From Rosa chinensis (Eukaryota; Streptophyta; Magnoliopsida; Rosales; Rosaceae), in the NCBI RefSeq assembly GCF_002994745.2, contig NC_037088.1:811001-875000 (forward strand): a DNA stretch of 64,000 bases, written 5' to 3'. The position numbers were made by a program, and so were the translations under genes. The notes below the pieces were generated by a model. The model did no database searches and was not told the DNA's origin. It worked only from the letters and a program-made list of their open reading frames with translations. Below, piece by piece: positions 40,550 to 52,600 of the stretch (position 1 is the first letter of the stretch; every line of letters starts with the position of its first letter).

Positions 40550-42044
40550 TCAAGTTTCAGAAGCTGGGGCGTCGTGGAGGGGTACCTCCTCAACATCATG
40601 CTCCACAAAGGCCTCGTAGTAGGGCTTGAGATGATGGCCATTCACCTTGAATTCACTGCCAGTTTTGTCACTCCAAATCTGTATAGCACCATGAGGAAAA
40701 ACATGAGTAACAATAAACGAACCAACCCATCTAGAATGCAACTTACCTGGGAATAACCGTAGACGAGAATGGAAAAGCAACACTTTCAGACCCACAACAA
40801 AAGTTTTTCCTCGAATCATCTTGTCATGAAAAGCCTTTGTTTTCTCCTTGTGTATGTGTGCACTTTCATATGCATCATTGCAGATTTCTTCAAGCTCATG
40901 GATTTGCAACTTTCTATGAAGGCCGGCTGCATCAATGTCCATATTGAAGTTTTTCACTGCCCACCACGCCTTGTACTCGAGTTCAACAGGAAGATGACAT
41001 GCTTTTCCGAATACAAGCCGAAAAGGAGACATTCCTATTGGTGTTTTATAAGCAGTCCTATATGCCCACAATGCATCGTCCAGTCTTTGGCTCCAATCCT
41101 TGCGGTTAGGGTTCACAGTTTTCTCTAAGATCCTCTTGATTTCTCGATTGGACACTTCTGCTTGTCCACTTGTCTGAGGATGGTAAGGTGTTGAAACCTT
41201 ATATGTGACATTGTATTTTAGAAGCAAAGCTTCAATTGTACTATTGCAGAAGTGTGATCCTCTATCACTAATGATAGCTCTTGGCATTCCAAACCTAGAA
41301 AAGATGTTAGATCAAAGAAAATCTGCAACAACTCGAGAATCATTAGTTCGGGTGGCTTTTGCTTCCACCTACTTCAAAACATAATCCACAGCAAGAAGTA
41401 TGTAGAGAAAACCTTGAGATAAAGGAAAAGGCCCCATAAAATCAATACCCCAAACATCAACAATTTCGACCATTAATTTGATTTTTAGGTCCTATATTTC
41501 CAAGTCTTTGATACCTATCACAAGACATACAGAAAACGTATGCATCTTTGAACAAACTAGGCCAAAAAAAACAGGATTCTAACACCTTAAGAGCTATTCT
41601 CTTAGCACCAAAATGACCCCCACAATTTTCAGTATGACAGAATGACAAGATATGATTAAATTCAGACTCAGGTACACAATGTCTTATCAAACCATCAACA
41701 CCAAATTTCCACAAGTAAGGATCATCCCAAACAAATTGACGAGCATTTTTGTTTAGTTTATCTTGACTAGCATGTGATATAGTATCCGGAATCTTTCTAG
41801 AAACAAGGTAATTAACAATATCAGCATACCAAGGCTCACTTACCTCAACTCCGAAGAGTTGTTCGTCCGGAAACATCTCCACCAAAGGAATGGCGTCACT
41901 CTCTTGTACCATGCGACTCAAGTGGTCTGCTACCACATTCTCACTTCCCTTCTTGTCTTTGATCTCTATATCAAACTCTTGAAGCAAGAGGATCCATAGA
42001 ATCAACCTAGGCTTAGCATCCTTTTTAGACAATAAATACTTCAA
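40550..42044 (-). pseudogene. Athila RNase H tail and integrase
   Basis: The right-hand frame (42044-41457) has the RNase H end ([20 protein letters not shown]) and the integrase zinc region ([32 protein letters not shown]). A stop-containing gap follows (41456-41288). The left-hand frame (41287-40550) has the core and tail: [52 protein letters not shown] and [14 protein letters not shown]. Together they form a nearly complete but interrupted integrase. The [19 protein letters not shown] and GKACHLPVE signatures are characteristic of Athila. Confidence 0.88.
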
Positions 42045-42069
42045 AGTTGCATGGTCAGCATATATATAA

Positions 42070-43409
42070 TCACTTTAGTTTAAAGTAAATATGATCAAAA
42101 CTTATCAAGAGCAAAAACAAGGCTAACAACTCCTTTTCAGTTGTGGAGTAATTCAATTGTGCATCATTCAAGGTTCTTGAGGCATAATAAATGGCATATG
42201 GCTTCTTGTCCTTCCTTTGTCCAAGCACAGCTCCTACAGCATATTCAGAAGCATCACACATTATTTCAAAAGGCAAGGACCAATCTAGAGGCATGATCAC
42301 AGGTGCAGACGTTAAAAGATCCTTGAGCTTCTGAAAGGCACGTTGGCAATCCTCACTCCACACAAAGGCAACGTCCTTTTGGAGGAGTTGATTCAAGGGG
42401 CGTGCAATGGTGGAAAAATCCTTAATGAAGCGTATGTAAAAACCTGCATGACCAAGAAAAGAACGAACCTCTCTCACAGAAGTGGGAAATGGTAAGTAAC
42501 GCACAACATCCACTTTAGCTTTATCAAATTCTATCCCTCTTGAAGAAACAATATGACCTAGGACTATCCCTTGTGTCACCATGAAGTGACACTTTTCCCA
42601 ATTCAAAACAAGGTTAGTCTCTTCACAACGTTGCAAAACTAATTCCAAGTTTTCAAGACAATTTTCAAAAGTATTACCAAAAACACTAAAATCACCCATG
42701 AAAACTTCAATTATCTTTTCAATATAGTCAGAGAAGATACTTACCATGCATCTTTGAAATGTACTTGGTGCATTGTAGAGTCCAAAAGGCATACGCCGAT
42801 AAGCGAAAGTACCAAAGGGACATGTGAATGTTGTTTTCTCTTGATCTTCCTCCGCAATGTGAATTTGATTGTAACTAGAATAACCATCAAGAAAACAATA
42901 GAAGGAATGACCTACTAACCTCTCAAGCATTTGATCAATGAATGGCAGAGGGAAGTGATCTTTCCTTGTGGTAGCGTTGAGCTTCCTATAATCAATACAC
43001 ACACGATGTCCTGTGATGGTTCTTTGAGGCACAAGCTCATTCTCTGCATTCTTATAACTGTGACTCCACATTTCTTTGGAGCCACCTGCACGGGTGCCAC
43101 CCACTTAGAGTCTGAAATAGGATATATGACACCACAATCCAAAAGCTTGATGACCTCCTTCTTCACAACTTCCATCATAAGAGGGTTGAGACGGCGTTAA
43201 GCCTTTCTAGTTGGTTTTGCCCCATCCTCAAGAAGTATTCGATGCACACAAGTGGTAGGACTTATTCCCTTAATGTCCGCTAATGTCCAACCAATTGCAG
43301 TTTTGTGAGCCTTGAGCACATCCAAAAGTCCTCTCTCTTGCTTTGCCGTGAGCTTTGAGGAGATAATCACAGGCAATGTTTCCTCATCTCCCAAATAAGC
43401 ATACTTCAA
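42070..43409 (-). pseudogene. Athila reverse transcriptase and RNase H
   Basis: Frames 43409-43197, 43178-42915 and 43104-42070 together cover the RT. Motifs are [56 protein letters not shown], and RNase H at PFEIMCDASEYAVGAVLGQ. The catalytic box reads FMGD, so the first of the two aspartates is replaced by glycine, which should abolish polymerisation. A stop and frameshift break the N-terminal connection near 43100-43190. It is an inactive copy. Confidence 0.88.
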
Positions 43410-43497
43410 ATGATCCGATAAGGGTTTAAGTTCAAGTATAGGGGCCTAAATCACTGAAGGAAGAGGTTTATTAGTAGAAGGCGGAATGGAAAGAGTT

Positions 43498-44487
43498 TTA
43501 GGGGAGTATCTCAATTGTGCATGGAGAAGCTTCAAGGGATGCTACGGTCACTATCATTGAAGGTGAAGCCGTCTCTTTTAAGTCTTCCATGGGAATAGCC
43601 TTACCTTTGGAGTCTAAGCCAATGCTTTGCTCAATGGTGGTGGCCAACACGTCATGATTCATTGCTTCAAAGAAATCCTGTGCAAGAGTATCTAATACAT
43701 CAATAGAAAAGCAAGTATGTTCATCAACTGGATACCTCATGGCTTCAAAGATATTGAAACCAATAACTTCTCCCTCAAACTCCATTGTTAGAGAGCCTGC
43801 ATATACATCTATTTTAGTACGAGCTGTTCTCATAAAGGGTCTTCCCAATAACAATGGTGTTGGACTTGGGGCATTATCCTCCATCTCCAAAACATAGAAA
43901 TATGCCGGAAAGATAAGTTTATCAACCTGCACAAGAACATCTTCTAAAAGGCCCTTTGGAAAGGCTTTAGACCTATCTGCAAGTTGAATAATAACATTAT
44001 CTTTTTTAAATTCTCCCAAACCTAGAGACGCATAGACAGAATATGGCATAACATTAATCGATGCACCTAAGTCTAGCATGGCATTCTCAAACCTGTGGTT
44101 ACCAATGACACATGGTACTGTAAAACTTCTAGGATCTTTGCATTTGGGAGGTAATTTCCTTTGTATGACTGCAGATACTTGCTCACTGACCTTCACCACT
44201 TCTTTTTCACGCAAATGCCTTCTTGTGGTACAAAGTTCCTTCAAAAATTTTGCATATTTGGGCACTTGCTTTATAGCTTCAAGAAGAGGGATATTCACTT
44301 GCACCTTTTTGAAAGTGTCTAAAATAGCTTGTTCACTTTCCTCTTGATTTGATTTAGCAAACCTGCGTGGAAAAGGCATAGGAGAGCAGAAAGAGTTAGT
44401 AATAACCGGAATTGGGGAGCTGGACATCTTACCTTTGGTTTCTGGTTTCGTAGGGGATTGCAATGAGTCTTCAATCCCCGAAGTCAC
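43498..44487 (-). pseudogene. Athila aspartic protease region
   Basis: This frame carries the protease: ENAMLDLGASINVMPYSVY, with the DLGAS active-site form usual in Athila (in place of D-S/T-G), then LLLGRPFMRTARTKIDV. The preceding frame (44931-44620) is the gag-protease linker, with a glutamine-rich TSSTQQLIQSQQSQGKE segment. A break near 43495-43410 separates it from the RT. Confidence 0.85.
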
Positions 44488-45049
44488 TCGGTCTGAGATT
44501 GCAAGTTTAGTTTCAATCCTGGATGGGTCAGAAACACTTTTTTCCTTCTTCTGTGCCTTAGGGACATCATTGAGTACTCTTCCACTTCGTGTTGTTACTG
44601 CTTTGGCGGACTCAAACCCTCATCTTGGATTTGGTATCATGTTGCTTGGAAGTTTCCCTTGATCATGCAACTTATTCAACTTGTTGACACATTCTCCCAC
44701 TTGTTTCTTAAGGTCTGAAATTTCCTTCCCTTGACTTTGCTGTGATTGAATGAGTTGTTGAGTAGAGGATGTCAAAGCTTCGAACATCTTGTCATACTTA
44801 TCCAAGATTGGAGTCATTGAAGAAATAGAAGCTTGATGTGGCGCAGAGCTATTTGTAAATCCCCCTTGAGGATGTTGAATGAACCCTGGAGGTGTACAGT
44901 TGTTGCTTTGAGATGCTTGAAAAGGGCCCAAGACATTATCATTGTTACTCTACCAAAAATTTGGGTGATTAATTTCTTGAGCCAGGATAATATGCATATG
45001 GATCATTCTTTACATGTTGTCCTCCTTGCTGAAAATTTCCCACAACTTG

Positions 45050-45988
45050 TACCTCTTCTTCCTAATATAATTGAGGGCAACGATCAGTATGGTGGCCTTC
45101 CATTGAGCACACACCACAAGCTGCAGCTCCATGCTTCTTGTTACCCAAGACCTAAGATAACATAGAGGTTAGATTTGATAATTGAGATTTAATTTTAGAA
45201 TCGTTACCTCGTTTTGAAGAGAAAGTTTGAACACGTCTTGAGGTATTATTAAATTGTTGTGCATTCAATGCACGAACTGCTATGAGCTTCATTCCATCCT
45301 TATTGTACTTGTCCATAAATGATCCTCCAGCTGCTGCATCCAAGATATCTCGCTCTATGGGTATAAGGCCATCATAAAAGGCCGTCAACAAGCTATCCTC
45401 ACTCAAACCATGCTTATGACATTGAGTAAGCAAGGTTTGAAACCTCTCAAAGTATTCAGAATAGGACTCGTCCATTCCTTGTTGAATTCCGGTAATTTGC
45501 TTCCTCAATGCAATAATTTTTGAAGTGGGGAAATACTTCCCCAAGAATGTCTTGTGCATGATATCCCATGAGGTTATATAGCCATTTGGAAGCCTATACA
45601 GCCATGTCTTGGCCTTTTCTGCGAGAGAAAATGGGAAGGCCTTCATCTTCATGATATTCTCATCTGCATTCTCCGGTGTCATGCTTGAGCAAATAAATTG
45701 GAACTCTTGGAGATGCAAATTAGGGTCTTCATTAGGTAACCCGTGAAAAGTGGGCAGCTTGTGGAGAAAACCAGTCTTGAGTCCCTGTCTTTCCTTCAGC
45801 CGTTGAGGGTAACGAATGCATGATGGAATACCTCCAGCTATTAGGGACATTGAGAGCTCCCTAATGGTCCTTCTTGGTGGTGGTGGTGGCAGCAACTGCT
45901 GATTGTCTTCATCATCCGACATTTGAAAAACAAAAGTGGGGATGATGGGTTCGGCCTCTTCTTGAGTAGCTTTTGCTTCTCTTTTCAA
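45050..45988 (-). pseudogene. Athila gag
   Basis: The frame 45988-45152 encodes the gag core: IPSCIRYPQRL, then DPNLHLQEFQFICSSMTPEN, KAKTWLYRLPNG and SEYFERFQTLLTQCHKHG, the retrotransposon gag fold. After a stop, the zinc knuckle follows at about 45125-45070 (GVCSMEGHHTDRCPQ, Cys-x2-x-His-x4-Cys style). The start at 45988 is the first Met of the open run. Gag would form the virus-like particle; this copy is interrupted. Confidence 0.85.
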
Positions 45989-46223
45989 CCCTCTGTTTTC
46001 TCGTACTAGCTACTCTAACTCAATATTCAAAGGCACTGACTCCCTTTTTGGGTTTTTCCTTGTATGCATGCACTAGTGAAGCTTCCTTCAATGAGAGAAA
46101 AGAGACGCAAGTTAGTTCAATAAGAAACTGGAAAGAAAAAGAAATTAAGAATAAATTCGAAACTAATTGTAAAAACTAGAAGAACAAAGACACAAAAACA
46201 TAAAAATAAAGGTAAAATTTGAT

Positions 46224-46242
46224 CCCCGGTGACGCGGAGCCA
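46224..46242 (-). promoter_or_regulatory. Athila primer-binding site, probable
   Basis: The minus strand reads TGGCTCCGCGTCACCGGGG, close to the tRNA-Asp-complementary site used by Athila elements (TGGCGCC...CCGGGG), a few bases inside the LTR end. Confidence 0.7.
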
Positions 46243-46246
46243 AAAT

Positions 46247-46413
46247 TGCTCTGCTAAAAGCACGCAATTTAAAACCCTTTTTGTTGTCAAGTTGTAGTAG
46301 TGAAAGTAAGGGATCGTTCTATGCCAAGGATCAAGGGTTCATCTTCAATTTATGTAACCTACAAAACAAAATAAACTAGAATGTTAAACTACAATATAAA
46401 ACAAATTGAAAAA
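46247..46413 (-). repeat. Truncated Athila 5' LTR
   Basis: On the minus strand this sequence ends CAGAGCA directly before the primer site. Only about 167 bases remain before the copia LTR at 46414, so the LTR is cut by that insertion. Confidence 0.65.
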
Positions 46414-46658
46414 TGTTGTAAAATGAAAGCAAAAGTGTTTCAGAAAAAGAGAGAGTTTGGACGCATGGAGATAGAGTGTGTCTATTCATCTCACCATGAG
46501 GGGGTTTATATAGGAGTACATGATGTATACAAATAGGCAATGTTTAATAGCAACATCAATTACTCCTATTCACAATCCTATCAATCACTAATCTATAGTG
46601 AAAGGCATCTATGACTTTCCATCTATTTACATGATATTAGCCATAACTATTTACAACA
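46414..46658 (-). repeat. Orphan Ty1/copia 3' LTR (245 bp)
   Basis: Ends TGTTGTAAAA and ACAACA match the copia LTR at 27449-27729, and the interior is clearly related (GGGGGTTTATATAGGAGTAC). At its right lies a polypurine tract, minus strand TCCAAGGGGGAG (46659-46670). The copia internal region must therefore have been to the right. About 150 bases of it remain before the CACTA terminus at 46813. Confidence 0.8.
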
Positions 46659-46812
46659 CTCCCCCTTGGATATTTCATGTCAATAGTGTTGCCTTGTCAA
46701 AAATCTTGCCAAGTAATAAAAACCCTGTGGGAGAAAAACAACCTTGGTCAAAGGAGAAAAAGAGCACGACGCGCGTGAATGTGGGGTAGTCGTATCACAA
46801 TAGAGATAGGTG

Positions 46813-47530
46813 CACTACTAGAATTATGGCCCCAGACATCGGCCAAAAACCGATGAGAAACAAAAACCCGACCGATGTCTTTGTGGGTGATGAGAAAGAT
46901 CCGGAAAATGCAGACATCGGTTTTTAGCCGATGTCTAGTATTCATTTAGACATCGGTTCCTCATTATAAATCGATGTAAATAGGTTTAAATGATAACAAA
47001 CTTGCATGTTTTACTATTGTTAAACCCACATTTTATTGTATTTAATGCTTAAAGAAATATAGATTATACAACACAAGTTTGTGCTTTAACATTGTTATTG
47101 ATTTAAGAACCGATGACTGATACTGTTACAGACATCGGTTCCCATAAACATTTCTTGTTCTTCATGATTTTGAAGGGTAATTTGCCACATATACCACGAT
47201 CTTAGATTCAATATACAAAGTCTAGTATTGTAGGAACTGATGTCTGGTACTCAGTAATATATCGTTTTTGACAAAAAATCGATGGCTGTATATTTTAGTA
47301 ACTTCCATTTTAATTTTGGAACTGATGTCTGGTACTCAGTAATATATCGTTTTTGACAAAAAATCAATGTCTGTATATTTTAGTAACATCGATTTTCATT
47401 TTGGAACTGATGTATCTATATTACTGGACATCAGTTTTTATGGTTAAAACTGATTTCAACTTTATATCTAGACATCACATTCTATAAAGAGGATGATGTC
47501 CACAAAATATGTTGCTGCTGTTATAAATTG
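46813..47530 (+). mobile_element. CACTA element terminus 1 with subterminal repeats
   Basis: The segment begins CACTACTAGAATTATGGCC, a typical CACTA terminal repeat. It continues with a subterminal region full of GACATCGGT motifs in both directions (46837, 46868, 46914, 46928, 46951, 47133 and degenerate copies to about 47480), the expected transposase-binding array. The matching right terminus (…TAGTAGTG) was not found in the window. The element therefore extends right through nested insertions or is truncated. Confidence 0.75.
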
Positions 47531-47834
47531 CAATTTTGATAGTTGACAAGAGTGATTTGAATATTGGAGTATTATATCTGAAATCATTATCCTTAACAGT
47601 TTACAAAATGGGCAAAATAAAACCTCAATTCACCTACTACAAGACTATCATAGCAATTAGTATTCATGTTTGTTCATAATTGCTACAAAAAAGTTAATTA
47701 AAAGCTAGCCTAACTCAAAATCAAGAAACTGGTCAGAACCTATAGCTGAGTCTGTAAGTAGTCGGCTAGCCTAACAATTACTATTGCAGTTTTGTTCACA
47801 ATTGCTGTAGTCACTTCATCTACCACAAAAAGGT

Positions 47835-49734
47835 GCGAATTGGGTGCGCTGCAAGACTGAAGAAATCATATGGATAGTTCATATTGTCTAAAAATTCTTG
47901 AAGATCTTCCAACTTTGCACCAGAGTAGCCTGCAAAAGAGAGTATATTGTAACACAAACATGGAAATGCAATGTTTCCTGTTACATTCCACTTGCACCAC
48001 TGACTATCATGAACATTTTATAGCTATTACCATTACTATCATTCATCACAGATGAATCTTTGTATCAGTTGTAGATCTTATCTATCTTATTCTGTTTCGC
48101 TTCTTCAGCCTTTCTAGTCTTCAGCTTTGCTGTTTTCGTCCCAAGTTGTGATGATGTTTTAATCATATCTGCACAACACAATAATTTACAATGAGTTTTG
48201 ATATAAAATTCATCAACGGATACTACCACCCAACAACAAAATATAGATACACGCAAAACAACTTCAATATGGTAATTGTAAGGATTTTCCTATTCATTAG
48301 TCTTCAATCATGAAACCAGATACAGTAAAATTGCACATAACAAAATATAAGCTTGTCTGTTGAACAAATATAATTGTAGAAGGCCAAAAGAAAGAACTAC
48401 TACTTCTGGCAATTTGGGGACTAGCAGCTAGAAAATTATTCTCCATGTTAGATCAGTAAATTATATCTCATGAGAGCCAAACAATGATAGAGGACAAGAA
48501 GTCCTCAATTAAGCCTAGAAACACTCAACAGTAACAAGGAAAAAAAACACTTCAAGATAACGACATTAGTCAAAGTAATAGCAGTTTTCCAATCTTATGA
48601 TAGGGCTGATAACTGATAAGAAGTAATGTCTAAACTCTAGAGCGACTGATGCCCATAGAGCAGACCAAAAAATGATTCGACCCCAAAACATAACTACAAA
48701 ACGGAGCACTATTTAAAACTGATATAAAGTAAGTTCCAAAAATGAGAGGGAAGGAAAGATATGGGATAAGGATTGACTAAATATGAGGAAAAAGACAGTT
48801 ATCGAACTTATCGTGTATTCATAAACACACATGCAATCATTTCTGACTCACTAATATATATCTCAAGATATAAAAACCTCATACATCTAAACCCATGCTT
48901 CCTAAATTAATATTATTCATTAGCAGCACTACAAATGGATGCTATAGCACTTTAAAATTTAATATAATTTGAAATTGTGTCTAGTTAATTACCCTGGAAC
49001 ATCTCGTGAAAAGAGTTTCGGTCATATAACTGCAATGTCTCATTGACAAGCACAGATAAACGGTCACTAGAAGCAGACTGTTGTTCCAATAACTGGAGCT
49101 CTCGGTTCAATGCAGCAGATTCCTCACCAACCTGTAATCACACTTCCATTAGAAGAAAAGTACAATTTCATGCAAACAAGATATCCTTGATGTTCAAGTT
49201 TCATACATGAAGCTCAGAATTAAAGGTAAAATGTCAAAACTGCGAAGGCGAAAACATAATGATGTGCAAGCCTAGGTCAGAATGTTACGTATGGTGAAAC
49301 ATAGACTTTGATTAACAACAAACTACTCACTGTGATAAGGAGCTTGCCTTTTTCAAAAGCTCTTTGATCTCTCGCCGCAACCAAGTTTCTGCAGCAATCT
49401 TTGGTCCTCTCTGAGACCAACAAACCCACCCAAACCAGAAAAAAATTCTTTTCAGAATCAGAATTGAACCTTAAAAAAACATGAGAACGAATCCAATTGA
49501 AGCATGGAAGCGTCGAAATTGCATGATTAAGACAGTGAATTTACCGTAAAAAGGACATTAATCCAAGTATGGGCAAGGAATTGACCACCTCTAGACTTTA
49601 AGCAGGAAAGGAGCACATCAGAAGATCCTTGATTAGCAGGTCTGGAAGACCTAGTTTACTTCTTCACACTATTGATTTTCACTACAACTGGTTCTGAATA
49701 GTATGGACAACTTCCAAATAAAACATCCAATGAC
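47835..49734 (-). pseudogene. Unrecognised multi-exon gene remnant, minus strand
   Basis: Five exon-like segments with GT-AG-like edges lie on the minus strand. A: 49734-49545 (SCPYYSEPVVVKINSVKK, then a stop, then LAHTWINVLFT). B: 49410-49331 (RGPKIAAETWLRREIKELLK). C: 49131-48993 (ESAALNRELQLLEQQSASS and LVNETLQLYDRNSFHEMFQ, likely coiled coil). D: about 48168-48065 (MIKTSSQLGTKTAKLKTRK). E: about 47932-47835 (AKLEDLQEFLDNMNYPYDFF, ending in a stop). B to C joins smoothly, which argues for real splicing. I do not know the family. The in-frame stop in A suggests a pseudogene or captured fragment. It lies just inside CACTA terminus 1, ending about 300 bp from that element's subterminal array, where a transposon gene would also end. 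Confidence 0.5.
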
Positions 49735-49861
49735 CTGTAATGCAAGTACAAAAAAAAAATAAAAAAAATAAAATAAAATTATTTAGTAACCATAAAAGGA
49801 ATCCTATGTTCACCACTGTAGGTTATGACTTGACATGACTGACAGATGCAGCCCAAACAAT

Positions 49862-50470
49862 CACTACAAGAGAAAATGTCATCAGTGACAACCCAAAGTT
49901 GTTGTAAAATGTCTAAATTTCTCGCTTAATTGAAAATGTGACGACTTTGGGTTGTCGCAATCAGTTGTCGCCTAATGTGTTTTACTGATTGTCAAAAGCG
50001 ACCAAATTACACGGTTGTCACTTTTTCAATATGCAACGCAATTGGTTCATTGCATATTACAAACTATGAGACACACAAGTGTGTTACAAAAAACTATATG
50101 CGAGACTTTATATTTGTTACTATTTTTAATATACGAGGATTCATTTACGTTGCATATTCCATTTGCGGGGCTTGTATGTTTGTTGCATTTGAAATATGCG
50201 ACGCAATTCGGTCCTCGCATATATGAATATGTGACACATATACATTTGTTGTAGATACTTACATGTGAGACTTTTTGTTTGTCTCATATAATTTCGTTGA
50301 GGAATCAATTGCGTTGCTTATTGAAAATGCGACAATTGTGTAATTTCGTCACTTTTGACAATCAGTAAAACACATTAAGCGACAACTAATTGTAACAATT
50401 CAAAGTTGTCACATTTTCAATTAAGCGAGAAATTTAGACTTTTTACGACAACTTTAGGTTGTCGCCCATA
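49862..50470 (+). mobile_element. CACTA element terminus 2, organised as a palindrome
   Basis: It starts CACTACAAGAGAAAATGTC, a canonical CACTA end. The following ~600 bases are a near-complete inverted repeat: CTAAATTTCTCGCTTAATTG (49914) pairs with CAATTAAGCGAGAAATTTAG (50418), and TGTGTTTTACTGATTGTCAA (49976) pairs with TTGACAATCAGTAAAACACA (50337). GTTGTCGC and GCGACAAC motifs recur through it. It interrupts the minus-strand gene fragments on either side. No right terminus was found. Confidence 0.75.
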
Positions 50471-51169
50471 TCTTTATAAAGATATGCAATATCAGCATAG
50501 TTGTCAAAAATATAAAATGTAAAATTAAATATTTGTTGAAAAAAATAATAGGCGAGGTCACATATAATGTTGCATATACTGATTTACAACATACACAAAA
50601 CTATTATCGTTTGTTGCAAATGATCTTAGATGAGGCTAGTTGTTTGTCTCATTTAACAATTATTTATTTAAAAATTCCAAAATAATTTTAATATTCAAAA
50701 ACAAAAAATAATTTATTAATAATATTCTACAAATAATAATATTCAAAGACCTATTAAATCATAAACCAAATAAAGTCTACAAATATTTTACCCAAAAATA
50801 ATATACATAAAATAAAAAAGATAAAGAAAAATAGTTTACTAAGACTAGCTAAAACCTAAACCAAATATTACTGAAACCCACTTTGTGAATCACAAGTCTT
50901 CATCTTCATCAAATGTCTCATCTTTCGAATTGTCTGCATTGTTTCGGACACCATCTTCATCTCTTAGCTATCCTCCATAACTCCGCCACAATTCGTACTC
51001 TTCTCTTTCGGCCCAACTTACGCTGCATTACCAATTTCTTTTGCTCAATCTAGAGCATGACACTTCTATGGAGATTTTGAAACCTATCAACCAAATAACA
51101 TGTTCAGGACCATGATATAAGATGTTCTGGACTATTTCTAGTACAGGGACAAAAAAAAAACTACGGTCT
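50471..51169. other. AT-rich interior next to CACTA terminus 2
   Basis: No clear gene. A minus-strand open stretch near 51050-50980 reads RKLGRKRRVRIVAELWR but has no recognisable context. Confidence 0.4.
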
Positions 51170-52600
51170 AGTTTTTCATTACAAAAAGAATACGACAATC
51201 AACTTCCAATCGAGCGTCAATACCTCCCAAAAGATTTTAATCGCCAAGGTCCCTTCAGATTGACCACCAGTGTATTGTGTGTTCTTTCTAAAGTCATCAA
51301 AATTTGTCATTGTTCCATCCGAAAGCATTTATTTATTTTGTTTGGGTCAAAAGTACAGAAATTTGAAAGGAAAAGTAACTTTGAGAGGGAGTTACCTGAT
51401 TAAATTTCCCTGCATTAAACAATTTTAGCCAAGTTGGTGATATCAGATCAGTTACTACATAGAATGCATTTGAAAATAGAAAAATCTGCAATTCAACATT
51501 GAAAAAAGCACAATTCTTCAACTATCAGAAAAATAAGAAATAAAAGGGTGACCTTGGTGTTCAATTAGGAGTATTTTCAAATGTAAAAGAGTATTCAACA
51601 CAAACCTGTCAGATTAAGTTTATAATCAGCAGTTACATGGAAGTACTGCAATTTGTTCTTCCTGGTCACACTAACATCCTTTCCACTAGGCTTGAGCTTA
51701 ATAACATGTCGTTTTCCAAATGACTTTCAGTTCCTATAAAGTCCAGATAGAGTTCTTCAACATCACCATCATAATGTTGCCAAGTGATAACTGATAACCA
51801 CATAAACAATTTCAGGCCTATTAACAGCCTTCTTTAGACCAAACATGGGCAAGAACTAAATAGCTCAAAAAATTAGAGTAAATACCTTTCCTCCACTATG
51901 GAAAAGCTCTCGAAGATAATGAGATTGTCCATGAATATCACTGTAGATAGCTATTGGGCTTTTCACAGGCTGCAACACAAAAACCAAAATGGTTAACTAA
52001 ACCTTAAGACAATGTCAAAAGCATGATGTGATCAAAACCTATACAATGCAAATGAAAGAAAAACATGAATGAAGCCATCCAAAACACACACAAAAAAAAG
52101 ATCATGCATATTCTGTATGTCATGATCCACTCGATTTAGATATCGAAATGAAAAACAGCCAACAACATCCATTATTTAAAGCAAAAACATGTATTCAAGA
52201 TAAACAAAACACCAAGAAATCAAAATTCAACTAGCTACAAATATATCTAGCAAAATATATAAGACAACCTTAAAGCTTTAACTGAACACCAGAACACTCA
52301 AGGAAACAAAAGAAAACTATATGTACATTTTCCAGTAATCCTTAATAGGAAACGGGAATACTTTCCAGTAATTAATCCTTTAGTTTGTGATTTAAGCCTC
52401 AAAGCTCTTGTTAACAATATCAATGCATATGCTCTAGTTAACTATTGTACTTTATAAAGTAACGAACTGTGAAAAGATTCTGTCTGTCAGTAAAAAAAAT
52501 TGATATTCCGAAACACAATATTTACCTTATGAAGTATGAGCTGAATAGCTAGATCATGAAGTTTAGACTGGAGGCTGCACCATTCCATGTATATTGAATC
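51170..52600 (-). pseudogene. HECT-type E3 ubiquitin ligase fragment
   Basis: Minus-strand exon-like pieces match the HECT catalytic domain in the right order. At 51785-51607: YDGDVEELYLDF, then after a frameshift [18 protein letters not shown] and a tail ADYKLN, the HECT ELxPxGxxxxVTxxN signature. At 51318-51180: FDDFRKNTQYTGGQSEG and IKIFWEV, the DLRxNTxYxGGY...FWEV signature of the C-lobe. Further upstream are exon-like pieces at 51969-51888 ([18 protein letters not shown]) and about 52580-52530 (SKLHDLAIQLILHK), whose place in the protein I cannot assign. The catalytic cysteine segment is missing and there is a frameshift, so it is inactive. HECT ligases pass ubiquitin from E2 to substrate. 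Its position between CACTA ends suggests capture or a host gene destroyed by insertions. Confidence 0.6.

Larger units (their letters stand above)
27730..46413 (-). mobile_element. Athila-type Ty3/gypsy element, decayed and interrupted
   Basis: A minus-strand Athila element runs from a truncated 5' LTR and primer site at the right (46224-46413), through gag, protease, RT, RNase H and integrase (45988-40550). It continues in long non-coding 3' sequence (40549-40062, resuming at 30991 and running left to about 27730). The Tekay element at 30992-40056 split it, as shown by the ATGGT duplication at both junctions. A foldback element (28488-29640) sits in its 3' part and a copia LTR borders it on each side. 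The 3' LTR cannot be recognised. The 3' part has CCCCCACACTTAAATCAT-like sequence (30450), common in Athila 3' regions. Family assignment follows the pol signatures. Confidence 0.75.
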
